A stretch of DNA of 64,000 bases from Pirellulaceae bacterium. Lineage in GTDB: Bacteria > Planctomycetota > Planctomycetia > Pirellulales > Pirellulaceae. The position numbers were made by a program, and so were the translations under genes. The stretch spans positions 101,533-165,532 of the forward strand of contig JANQLU010000023.1 in NCBI GenBank assembly GCA_028280445.1, written 5' to 3'. The notes below the pieces were generated by a model, which saw only the letters and a list, made by a program, of their open reading frames with translations, was not told the DNA's origin and ran no database searches. Positions 1 through 7,281 of the stretch are shown piece after piece (position 1 is the first letter of the stretch; each line of letters starts with the position of its first letter).

Positions 1-624
1 ACACGCTCTGATCGGAGAATGCCAACGGTTTCCGAAATGTATGTTGACATGCATCCGCTGGATGCCAAAGCACTGGGAATCGAAGACGGCGATTATGTCT
101 GGATCGATGCCGACCCCAAAGACCGACCATTTCATGGATGGGAGAAAAACAGCAAATGGCACAAAGTTGCGCGCTTGATGGCACGCGCTCGTTATTATCC
201 CGGTACGCCGCGTGGCGTGACGCGAATGTGGCACAACGCGCATTGTGCAACGATGGGAACCGTCATAGGTGCCAAAGAAAATGCAAACGGTATGGCGCGA
301 TCCCTGGTCACGCTTTATCAATCCATGTTCCGCTCCGGAAGTCACCAAAGTTGTACGCGTGGATTCATCAAGCCAACTCACATGACAGACACATTGAATG
401 TCAAGCAGTTGCTGACTCAGGACATAACCGAAGGGTTCGTTCCCGATGTTCACTGTCCGACGGGTGCGCCTCGTGAAGCGATGGTGAAAATCACGCGCGC
501 AGAGGCTGGCGGATTGAACGGACGTGGCCTGTGGCGTCCGGCCGCCAATGGGATGCGACCGACTTACGAAAACAAGATCATCAAAAAGTTTATTGCTGGA
601 AAATATTGCAAACGGACCACTTAA
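1..624 (+). CDS. Molybdopterin oxidoreductase catalytic subunit, NxrA/NarG-like (C-terminal part, cut by window start)
   Basis: The reading frame is open from base 1, so this is the end of a longer gene; the ATG at 19 is internal. The about 207 visible residues read as the C-terminal molybdopterin-dinucleotide-binding domain of a type II DMSO reductase family enzyme, with a typical start ([19 protein letters not shown]) and a tail containing [11 protein letters not shown] and [17 protein letters not shown]. From memory this tail is closer to nitrite oxidoreductase and related nitrate reductases than to E. coli NarG. Such enzymes interconvert nitrite and nitrate, or reduce other oxyanions, at a Mo-bisMGD centre. 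The four-cluster Fe-S, gamma and chaperone genes that follow fit a complete operon. The active-site half is outside the window, so substrate and direction cannot be decided. Confidence 0.85.
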   Translation, partial: TRSDRRMPTVSEMYVDMHPLDAKALGIEDGDYVWIDADPKDRPFHGWEKNSKWHKVARLMARARYYPGTPRGVTRMWHNAHCATMGTVIGAKENANGMARSLVTLYQSMFRSGSHQSCTRGFIKPTHMTDTLNVKQLLTQDITEGFVPDVHCPTGAPREAMVKITRAEAGGLNGRGLWRPAANGMRPTYENKIIKKFIAGKYCKRTT

Positions 625-693
625 CTGAACTTGGCAATACACGTTGACTCGAACTAACGAGGACAATCACCAGACGCACAAAGGAAATGAACC

Positions 694-1824
694 ATGGCCA
701 AACGATTCAATTGGCAGATCGGTCGCGAACTGGAATACCCCTATGACGCGCCGCCTCCCAAACGGCAGGTTGCCTACATTTTTGATACCAACAAGTGCAT
801 TGAATGCCAGACGTGTACCGTGGCCTGCAAAACAGCCTGGACCAGCGGCAAAGGGCAAGAAACCACGTTTTGGAACAATGTTGAAACCAAACCTTACGGC
901 AGTTATCCACAGGGCTGGGATTCGAAATTGATGGACCAATGCGGTGGCTGCCAGTGGAATCAGGAAAACAAACTTGTCAGTTTGACCGTGTTTGAAAAAA
1001 ACGGAAAAGGCAAGCCACCCGCCGGCCATATGCCAACGGATAAAGACTATGCATCTCCGAACCACGGTGAAGACGATATTTCCGGCATGGTCGATCAAGG
1101 ACACCACTTCGGTGGATTACATCCCGTCTGGATGTTTTATCTGGCTCGAATTTGCAATCATTGCGACCATCCCTCTTGCCTGGCCGCGTGTCCGCGCAAA
1201 GCGATTTACAAACGAAACGAAGACGGGATTGTTTTGGTTGATCAAAAACGTTGCCGTGGCTACCAGGAATGTATCAAGGCATGTCCCTACAAAAAAGTGT
1301 TTTACAACATTATCAATCGAGCCAGTGAAAAATGCATTGGTTGTTACCCACGAGTCGAGGAAGGTAACGTCGCGCTTTGTGTTGAGTCTTGCATTGGAAA
1401 AATCCGCCTTCACGGATTCCTGACAACCGACGGCAAACCGCGCGAAGACAATCCCTTGGACTATATCGTCAAAATTCGAAAACTCGCGTTACCCAGTTAT
1501 CCGCAGTTTGGAACCGGCCCGAATGTTTTTTATATCCCGCCAGTTCATGTCCCGAATGAATTCCTGGAACAAATCTTCGGCCCCGGAGTCGAAGACGCCA
1601 AAAAACTATACAAAGCCCTCAAGGACGACAAAAAACTGTTGGGCGCCATGATGTTGTTCGGAGCCAGTGATCGCATCCTCACTCGCTTCGAAGTTCAAGG
1701 AGACGAAGCCGTGGGCTGGGACGTCGATAACAAAGAAGTCGCGCGAGTTCCGTTTACCGAACCCACATACTATCGAAAACACCTTGATCCCAAAACGTCT
1801 GCATACCGACACAACACTGCGTAA
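694..1824 (+). CDS. Fe-S electron-transfer subunit, NxrB/NarH-like
   Basis: A 376-residue beta subunit carrying electrons between the Mo subunit and the gamma subunit. Four cysteine groups are visible: C35/38/41/45, C154/157/162/166, C187/193/197 and C214/217/229/233. The third group, CRGYQECIKACPYKK, has only three cysteines plus a Tyr where NarH has Trp (CRGW), as expected for one [3Fe-4S] beside three [4Fe-4S] clusters; the CRGY form is known from NxrB-type proteins. No signal peptide is seen, consistent with folding beside the catalytic subunit before any export. It begins 69 bases after the catalytic subunit and is followed 16 bases later by the gamma subunit. Perchlorate, selenate and dimethyl sulfide enzymes share this subunit type, so the exact reaction stays open. 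Confidence 0.9.
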   Translation: MAKRFNWQIGRELEYPYDAPPPKRQVAYIFDTNKCIECQTCTVACKTAWTSGKGQETTFWNNVETKPYGSYPQGWDSKLMDQCGGCQWNQENKLVSLTVFEKNGKGKPPAGHMPTDKDYASPNHGEDDISGMVDQGHHFGGLHPVWMFYLARICNHCDHPSCLAACPRKAIYKRNEDGIVLVDQKRCRGYQECIKACPYKKVFYNIINRASEKCIGCYPRVEEGNVALCVESCIGKIRLHGFLTTDGKPREDNPLDYIVKIRKLALPSYPQFGTGPNVFYIPPVHVPNEFLEQIFGPGVEDAKKLYKALKDDKKLLGAMMLFGASDRILTRFEVQGDEAVGWDVDNKEVARVPFTEPTYYRKHLDPKTSAYRHNTA

Positions 1825-1840
1825 CACAGGAGCACAAGCA

Positions 1841-2851
1841 ATGGCTCGCAACGACAATTCACGAATGGTCATCCTGTTTATTTCCGGTTTGTTCGTTGTC
1901 GCGTTGACGATGATCGCCGTGATTTATGTTTCTACACGACGCCCTGTTGTCGTGGTCGTACCAGGAACGGACGCCGGTCGTCAATCGCCGTTAGCGCCTG
2001 GTTCCACTGGTTCACCGTCTGATATTGCATCCGCCAATGCAGCGCCGACGCTTCCAACCATTTCCCTGGTTCGAATCAATGCAATCCCAGCAATCGAAAA
2101 ACCGCTCGACCCTGCCTGGGACCAAATTGCGACGGTGGAAATACCTTTGCAAACACAACAAACGTCTGAGCCCATGTTGATAGACATCACGGTGCCTCGA
2201 GTCAATTTACAAACGGCCTATAACAGCGACCGGATTGTCTGGAGAATTTCATGGGAGCAAGAAAAACCTTCGTATCAAAGCAATGTTGGTGAATTCTCAG
2301 ATGCCGTGTCGCTTCAATTCCCGCTGAAAGACGGTGCGCCTTATACGATGGGTGGACCGGATATGCCGGTAGCGATGATGTACTGGAAAGCGCTTTGGCA
2401 AAAAGACGTTGATGAAGGTTTTCAAGATGTTTCTGATGTCTATCCAAATTCATGGACCGACTTTTATTGGTTCGCAGAAGGCACCGGCCCACAGCCGGTT
2501 ACCACTGGATTCAAAAACAAGAACGCATGCCCCTTCATGGCAGGATCAGCTACCGGCAATCCCATGTCGACGGTCAATCGAAAACAGCCGGCTCAGGAGC
2601 TCAAGGCACATGGGTTTGGAAGTTCGACCGATGTTCCCAATTCGACCATCAAAGCACGCGGGGCTTGGAAAGATGGCCGTTGGTACGTCGTATTTGAAAA
2701 ACCGAACAACAATGCAGATCCATTGATCAAACGATTTTTTGAAAATCCGGACAAACAACTGATTGCGTTAGCTGTCTGGGACGGTCAAGCGAAAAACCGA
2801 GGCGGGCGCAAGCACATCACGAATTGGATTCCCATGAGGATCGAACAATGA
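1841..2851 (+). CDS. Membrane-anchored heme-b gamma subunit, ethylbenzene dehydrogenase-like
   Basis: A 336-residue protein starting at ATG 1841; an earlier in-frame start at 1667 lies inside the Fe-S gene. One hydrophobic segment spans about residues 9-30, followed by a Ser/Pro/Gly-rich linker and a soluble domain. That domain has the look of the heme-binding gamma subunit of type II DMSO reductases: residues such as GPDMPVAMMYWKALWQKD contain the Met/Lys-rich stretch in which this family holds heme b. Its role would be to pass electrons between the Fe-S subunit and a periplasmic or membrane partner. The N-terminal anchor predicts a membrane-bound complex facing the periplasm. The stop overlaps the next start by four bases (ATGA), implying translational coupling to the chaperone. 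Confidence 0.75.
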   Translation: MARNDNSRMVILFISGLFVVALTMIAVIYVSTRRPVVVVVPGTDAGRQSPLAPGSTGSPSDIASANAAPTLPTISLVRINAIPAIEKPLDPAWDQIATVEIPLQTQQTSEPMLIDITVPRVNLQTAYNSDRIVWRISWEQEKPSYQSNVGEFSDAVSLQFPLKDGAPYTMGGPDMPVAMMYWKALWQKDVDEGFQDVSDVYPNSWTDFYWFAEGTGPQPVTTGFKNKNACPFMAGSATGNPMSTVNRKQPAQELKAHGFGSSTDVPNSTIKARGAWKDGRWYVVFEKPNNNADPLIKRFFENPDKQLIALAVWDGQAKNRGGRKHITNWIPMRIEQ

Positions 2852-3576
2852 AACGTCAAATTCGATTGTTGGCCCAAGCCGATTTAGTGTTGCTGCTGGC
2901 CGATCTGTTTCGCTCACCGGAGAATATTCGTCATTCTCTCGACAGTCTAAAAAAAGCAAACCTGGCCATGTTGATCGAAGCCACAGGTTTGAGGGGTCGT
3001 ACCAAACTAGTTGAGCAACTGCATCGTGCAGTCAAATTGGCACGACGGGCAGACGTCACAGAATGGGCTGCATGTTATCGTCTGCTGTTCGATGGTTCGA
3101 TCGTTTGCCCGATCAACGAAGCGGCATACATTCGTCGAGACAAAGGCTCCATTATCGGTGATATCTGTGGGTTTTATCGTGCGTTTGGCTGGGCAGCGGC
3201 TGAACAAACTGGCGAACGCCCAGACCACTTGTTGGTCGAGTTGGAATTCGCCGCAATGTTGCTGGTCATGGCAGCCCGCACAGAAACCAACGAACAAGCT
3301 CGATTGACCGAAGAAGCGCTTGCAGAATTTACACGTCAACATTTGAGTGATTGGCTACCGTTGTTTTGTGAACAATTGCGACTGTCCACATCTTATCCTT
3401 TGCTGGTTGAATCAGCCAACGTTGTTCAATTGGTGTGGCGAGCTTTGGTGAATTGGCATGACTGGACCGTTGATCCCGCTCCGACCGGGACGACGGGTGT
3501 AACCCGCGAACCAGAAAACCCATACGAATGCGGCGCGCCCGACCTGGTGACTCTTGAAACGAAAACAACGCATTGA
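2848..3576 (+). CDS. TorD/NarJ-like molybdoenzyme assembly chaperone
   Basis: A 242-residue, predominantly alpha-helical cytoplasmic protein. ATG 2848 overlaps the gamma-subunit stop and is preferred over the upstream in-frame ATG at 2824. The sequence, rich in Leu, Glu and Arg, has the central motif-like stretch YRLLFDGSIVCPINEAAYIRRDKG, typical of the TorD/DmsD fold (aromatic residue, then P-x-N/Y-E). These chaperones bind the immature catalytic subunit, guard cofactor insertion and, where there is a Tat signal, delay export. Position directly after the alpha-beta-gamma genes supports that job here. The family is divergent, so the call rests as much on context as on motif. The C-terminal about 25 residues are Pro/Thr-rich and probably disordered. 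Confidence 0.7.
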   Translation: MKRQIRLLAQADLVLLLADLFRSPENIRHSLDSLKKANLAMLIEATGLRGRTKLVEQLHRAVKLARRADVTEWAACYRLLFDGSIVCPINEAAYIRRDKGSIIGDICGFYRAFGWAAAEQTGERPDHLLVELEFAAMLLVMAARTETNEQARLTEEALAEFTRQHLSDWLPLFCEQLRLSTSYPLLVESANVVQLVWRALVNWHDWTVDPAPTGTTGVTREPENPYECGAPDLVTLETKTTH

Positions 3577-3612
3577 CATCCACAATGTTGGTATAGAAAA
3601 AAGGAACTGGAA

Positions 3613-4335
3613 ATGTCTGCTGTATTATCAGAAACCGTTGTTGGAAAAATCGTTGCAAAACAACCTGCGACTGCCCGCGTTTTTGAAAAATATCAAATCG
3701 ACTATTGCTGTCAGGGAAATACGACACTGGTTGACGCTTGCAAGCGACAAAAGGTTGATATCGATCAAGTTGTTTCGGAAATCGAACAAGTTCAAAATAC
3801 TGGTGTGACAGAGCACGACCCTGATTGGAACGAGACTTCGTTGACTGAACTGGCCAACCATATTGTCAACACACACCATGCGTTTATGGCGAGCGAACTT
3901 CCTCGGATCTCAGGACTAATCGAACAAGTCTCCAATGCTCACGGCCAACAACAACCGGAACTGGCAAACGTGGCCGAAGTGTTCCAGATGCTGCGTCAGG
4001 AACTCGAATCTCACATGGATAAAGAAGAAAATATTCTGTTTCCTGCAATCCGGGCAATGGAGCCCAGCAAATCCCCACAGGCATTTCCGTTTGGTAGCGT
4101 CGCGAACCCCATTCACGCGATGGAGCATGAGCACGACGAAGCCGGCAATGCCCTGCGTCGGTTACGCGAACTAACTGGAGACTTCAAACCACCGGCAAAT
4201 GCTTGCCCGACTTACATGGTCATGCTGGAGTCGCTGGAAAACCTCGAGCGTGATCTCCATTTGCACATTCACAAAGAAAATAATATCCTGTTTCCTCGCG
4301 CAAAAGAATTGGAACAGAAGCTTTGTAGAAATTAA
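3613..4335 (+). CDS. ric: Iron-sulfur cluster repair di-iron protein (RIC/ScdA/YtfE family)
   Basis: A 240-residue protein with the RIC architecture: an N-terminal ScdA_N (DUF542) segment of about 45 residues with the paired cysteines C32-C33 in YQIDYCCQG, then a hemerythrin-like four-helix bundle. The bundle shows the expected iron ligands: HHAF, HMDKEENILFP, HAMEHEHDEAG and HIHKENNILFP. RIC proteins restore Fe-S clusters damaged by nitric oxide or oxidants. The gene lies 36 bases after the chaperone, in line with the operon, which suggests that the molybdoenzyme system exposes the cell to nitrosative stress. Length and both domains match the family. The gene_symbol is a family name rather than an orthology claim. 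Confidence 0.92.
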   Translation: MSAVLSETVVGKIVAKQPATARVFEKYQIDYCCQGNTTLVDACKRQKVDIDQVVSEIEQVQNTGVTEHDPDWNETSLTELANHIVNTHHAFMASELPRISGLIEQVSNAHGQQQPELANVAEVFQMLRQELESHMDKEENILFPAIRAMEPSKSPQAFPFGSVANPIHAMEHEHDEAGNALRRLRELTGDFKPPANACPTYMVMLESLENLERDLHLHIHKENNILFPRAKELEQKLCRN

Positions 4336-4348
4336 CGGGACAGATCTG

Positions 4349-5398
4349 ATGGGCTTGGGGAAACAAAAACGCCTCACGAATTATGCATCCTGTGCAGGCT
4401 GAGCCGGTAAAATACCGCCAGATGCGGTCGCACAGGTTGTGCGAGACTTGCCCAAATCACTGGATGAGCGACTTGTCGTCGGCACAGAAGGCTTCAGTGA
4501 TGCTGGAGTTTTTGCAATTGCACCGGGATTGCTATTGGTCCAGTCCCTTGATTTTTTTGCGCCACTGGTAGACGACCCTTATGTGTTTGGGCAAATCGCG
4601 GCTGCCAACTCCTTGAGCGATGTATTTGCAATGGGAGGCACACCGACGACAGCACTCAACATCGTTTGTTTTCCGGATGACAAACTGAGCTTGGATGTAT
4701 TGACAGAAATCCTTCGGGGCGGTTCTGACAAAGTTCACGAAGCCGGAGCGACGATCGTTGGCGGCCACTCGGTACGTGACAAAGAAATCAAGTACGGATT
4801 GTCGGTGACAGGAATCGTCTCTCCCGACCAGTTGATGACCAATCGCGGTGCACAACCTGGCGATGTGTTAGTCTTGACCAAACTGCTTGGCACCGGTTTT
4901 ATCACGACGGCGATGAAGAAAAACAAGTGTTCTGCTGAAATCGTTCAAGGCGCAATTCAAAACATGGCTGGTTTGAATAAAATTGCAAGTGATGCGGCAA
5001 AACAGTTTAGAGTCGGCGCGGCAACGGACATTACCGGGTTTGGATTAGCAGTCCACGCGTGTGAGATGGCACAAGCAAGCAACGTTTCTTTTGACATTGA
5101 GCTGCGGCACATTCCCGTCTTGGAAGGTGCACTCGATTTGGCGAAACGCGGTTTCACAACACGTGCAAACAAAACGAATCGCGAGTTCAGCCAAACCATG
5201 ATCGAGATCGCGACCGATGCCGATGATGCATTGATCGAAGTGGTCTTCGACCCCCAGACATCAGGTGGACTCCTGATGAGCGTTTCAGAATCTGAATCAG
5301 AAGAGTTGGTCAAAACCATCAACCAACAGTCAACGGAAACGGCTCAAATTGTCGGTACTGTGCGGGAAAAACAGGAGTATGAGCTACGGTTGGTTTGA
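4349..5398 (+). CDS. selD: Selenophosphate synthetase, selenocysteine-containing (UGA at codon 18)
   Basis: Makes selenophosphate from selenide and ATP for selenocysteine and selenouridine synthesis. From ATG 4349 the frame reads LTNYASCAG-(UGA)-AGKIPP and continues without stop to 5398, 349 residues counting the UGA. Aligned with E. coli SelD, the UGA sits at catalytic Cys17 and the following Lys matches Lys20. Downstream hallmarks are intact: AMGGTPTTALNIVCFPDD, GGHSVRDKEIKYGLSVTG, DITGFGLAVHACEMA and DPQTSGGLLMSV. A hairpin at 4428-4444 is a suitable bacterial SECIS. Conventional calling would start at GTG 4439 and lose the catalytic loop and ATP-site lysine. It starts 13 bases after ric, so it belongs to the same transcription unit. 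selA, selB and tRNA-Sec are not in the window. Confidence 0.93.
4400..4402 (+). other. selD: Selenocysteine codon (UGA) in selD
   Basis: In-frame TGA at codon 18 of the frame beginning at 4349. It replaces the catalytic Cys of SelD (SCAG-U-AGK). The flanking residues on both sides are SelD-like, so a stop codon or pseudogene reading is unlikely. Confidence 0.9.
4428..4444 (+). promoter_or_regulatory. Bacterial SECIS hairpin in selD
   Basis: A perfect 6-bp stem (TCGCAC/GTGCGA) closes a five-base loop AGGTT at 4434-4438. The loop begins 31 bases after the UGA, inside the spacing used by bacterial SECIS elements, and has G among its first two bases as SelB recognition requires. A second small hairpin, CGGTA-AAA-TACCG, lies at 4404-4416, just behind the UGA. 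Structure prediction and SelB binding were not tested. Confidence 0.75.
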
Positions 5399-5413
5399 AG
5401 GTTTCTTCTTTGT

Positions 5414-5511
5414 CGGGAGGACGAGGCTCCTGCCGAGCCAAGGCGTAGCCAATGTGTAGGGCCGGTTCCCACCGGCCATTCCAACTGTGAGCGGCAAGGC
5501 GCTAGCCGCTC
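5414..5511. repeat. Cluster of three palindromic repeat types between convergent genes
   Basis: Between selD and the LanC-like gene lie one unit each of three repeat families seen across the window: GAGGCTCCTGCCGAGCC type (5414-5439), TAGGGCCGGTTCCCACCGGCC type (about 5456-5477) and GCGGCAAGGCGCTAGCCGC type (5488-5511). Each is palindromic and could also fold as a terminator-like hairpin for the converging transcripts. Confidence 0.8.
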
Positions 5512-5534
5512 ATCGGTGGCGTCGCCTTCCCAAC

Positions 5535-6950
5535 TCATTTTTGAATGGCGGCGTGCATGTTCAGCAGCCAACAACCGATGCCGGCGGCTCCTTGCATGTA
5601 GCCCGTCTGTGCCTTCAAGCCTTTGGGGTCGACGCGATTTTCAGCGTGAATCCATTTTAATCCTTTTTTGCCATCATCTAATTTAACCACGGTCGCGCGC
5701 TCGATGATGTCTTTTGACAATCGTTTGCATTCGTCCAAATAACGCTGCTCCTTGGTTCGCCGATACATTTTGAAAATAAACTCGGCCACACCCGCCGAAC
5801 CGCAACATTGTCCCGTGTTGTTCCAAAAACCGGCGGTGCGTTTTTTATGCAATTGCGCCGCGACGATGGCGTGGGCGTTTTGCATTGTGAGTTTTTGATA
5901 GCGCTTTTGATCGGTGGCTTGGTAGAGATTCCAAAAGAAATTACCCGTGCCAGCGGGGCCGTGACACCAACCGAGATAATAAAGTTTGTCGCCATTGTCG
6001 GTGTCGTGGAAAATCAAACAGGTGTCATTTTCAATCTTGGCCACCGACTCCAAGTACTCGGCGCCCCGCGTCGCCGCTTTCAAAAAACGATCGTCGATTT
6101 TTTTGCCCTGCTTCTTGGAATGTTTCACAACTGCCTGATGCAATCGCACCAGGAAATCGGCGTTGCCGGCAGTGCCATGCGAATAATTAGGATACTCACG
6201 AGCAAAAGTCGAACTGACTTTCCAGCGCAAACCTTTCGCTTTACCATCGCGATGTTTTGGATCGGCACCTTCGACCGCATCAGCAATCAAGCCATCGCCG
6301 ATTTCCATTGCCAACTGCAATGCTCCCGCCTCGCCGAACTCGTTGTAGACGTCGACCAGAAACATTCCAACGCCAGCACTTCCACTGATGACATCTGTAA
6401 CACCGTTGAAATGTACGCCTGATGTTTTTTTGATTTTTGCCTGTTCGAGCATTTTCACACATTTCAAAACAGACTTGCGGTAAATTTCATTTTGAGTTTC
6501 TTGCCAAAGATTCAACAACACCCAGCCGTAACCGCTGTAACCGGTAAATAGACCAGGTTGGATCTTTTTCGGTGCTTTATCGATTGCCGCAATCAACCCT
6601 CGGGCGCCTTGCTCGGCTTCCGCCAAGTGCGCTTTGTCCCGAGTGGCTTGATGCAGTTTTAAATAAAACAGGACAACCCCGGCGTCGCCATGATAGAGAT
6701 CCAGCGTACTGCGTTTCGACCGGTCGGGATCATTTGGCCAAGTACATGTGCCGTCTTTGTTTGTTATTTTTACTGACTGGAGCCAATTGGCGATTTGAAA
6801 GCACGCTTGGAGGTATGTTTGATCACTCTGCTTGGCCGGAGTCGTTTCTTGTGCGGTGATGGAGGAAACTAACACACCAGGAAAAACGAAACAACAAACC
6901 ACCAGAACAACTTGTTTGAATAGCATTGAATTTTGTCGGAGTCGTGCCAT
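5535..6950 (-). CDS. Exported LanC-like (lanthionine synthetase C-like) protein
   Basis: 471 residues from ATG 6950, preceded by GGGAGA; the longer open frame to 7130 runs through a repeat and is not coding. Residues 1 to about 34 form a signal peptide ending near SSITAQ. The rest has seven G-rich turns of an alpha/alpha toroid: HGDAG (87), GYSGYG, SGSAGVG, SHGTAG, WCHGPAG (328), CCGSAG (382) and QGAAGIG. LanC cyclases bind zinc through the Cys of the W-C-x-G loop and a Cys-His pair. Here C329 and C382 are present, but the His position is a second Cys, C383. No LanB/LanM or precursor peptide lies nearby, and export is unusual, so lanthipeptide cyclisation is not implied; a periplasmic zinc enzyme or glycan-active toroid is possible. 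Confidence 0.75.
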   Translation of the reverse strand: MARLRQNSMLFKQVVLVVCCFVFPGVLVSSITAQETTPAKQSDQTYLQACFQIANWLQSVKITNKDGTCTWPNDPDRSKRSTLDLYHGDAGVVLFYLKLHQATRDKAHLAEAEQGARGLIAAIDKAPKKIQPGLFTGYSGYGWVLLNLWQETQNEIYRKSVLKCVKMLEQAKIKKTSGVHFNGVTDVISGSAGVGMFLVDVYNEFGEAGALQLAMEIGDGLIADAVEGADPKHRDGKAKGLRWKVSSTFAREYPNYSHGTAGNADFLVRLHQAVVKHSKKQGKKIDDRFLKAATRGAEYLESVAKIENDTCLIFHDTDNGDKLYYLGWCHGPAGTGNFFWNLYQATDQKRYQKLTMQNAHAIVAAQLHKKRTAGFWNNTGQCCGSAGVAEFIFKMYRRTKEQRYLDECKRLSKDIIERATVVKLDDGKKGLKWIHAENRVDPKGLKAQTGYMQGAAGIGCWLLNMHAAIQK

Positions 6951-7082
6951 GGTTTCTCCCAACGTTAAAAAGATTTCCGAAATCGACTTCCATGATACCG
7001 TAGTGCAAAGCGACCTGCACATCGTTTTCATTTGTAAACAGTACTTGGTTTTTGCGTTGGCAACAAAGCTGTGCATAAAAAG

Positions 7083-7228
7083 GCTCACGCGGAGTCGCAG
7101 AGGCGCAGAGATTTGAAAAGCACCTATCAAGAAATTGACGATTCGATTGATGACTCGGTTGGCAGATTTAGAACATTTTTAAAATTGTATTCTTCCTAAC
7201 TCTGCGCCTCTGCGTCTCCGCGTGAGCC
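7083..7228. repeat. Inverted repeat pair, GCTCACGCGGAG type
   Basis: Two arms of about 28 bases, 7083-7110 and 7200-7228, are near-perfect reverse complements separated by about 90 AT-rich bases. The same arm sequence recurs at 40413, 40538, 47198, 47245, 57991, 58038, 58145 and 58193. They fill the 331-base gap between the LanC-like and DUF1501 genes; nothing else is seen in it. Confidence 0.85.
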
Positions 7229-7281
7229 TTTCTTCATCGATAGAAACGAGTTATTCCGTCTACTTTCTGTCGAGCACCGTC

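Noticed and set aside
1667..1840. 58-codon upstream extension of the gamma subunit
   Set aside because: It lies within the Fe-S subunit gene; ATG 1841 directly precedes the membrane anchor and follows GGAG.
4439..5398. selD starting at GTG 4439
   Set aside because: It would remove the catalytic loop and the ATP-site lysine, although codons upstream to ATG 4349 encode them in frame across one UGA.
6951..7130. 60-codon N-terminal extension of the LanC-like protein
   Set aside because: It runs into a dispersed repeat at 7083 and precedes a clear signal peptide with its own ribosome site at ATG 6950.
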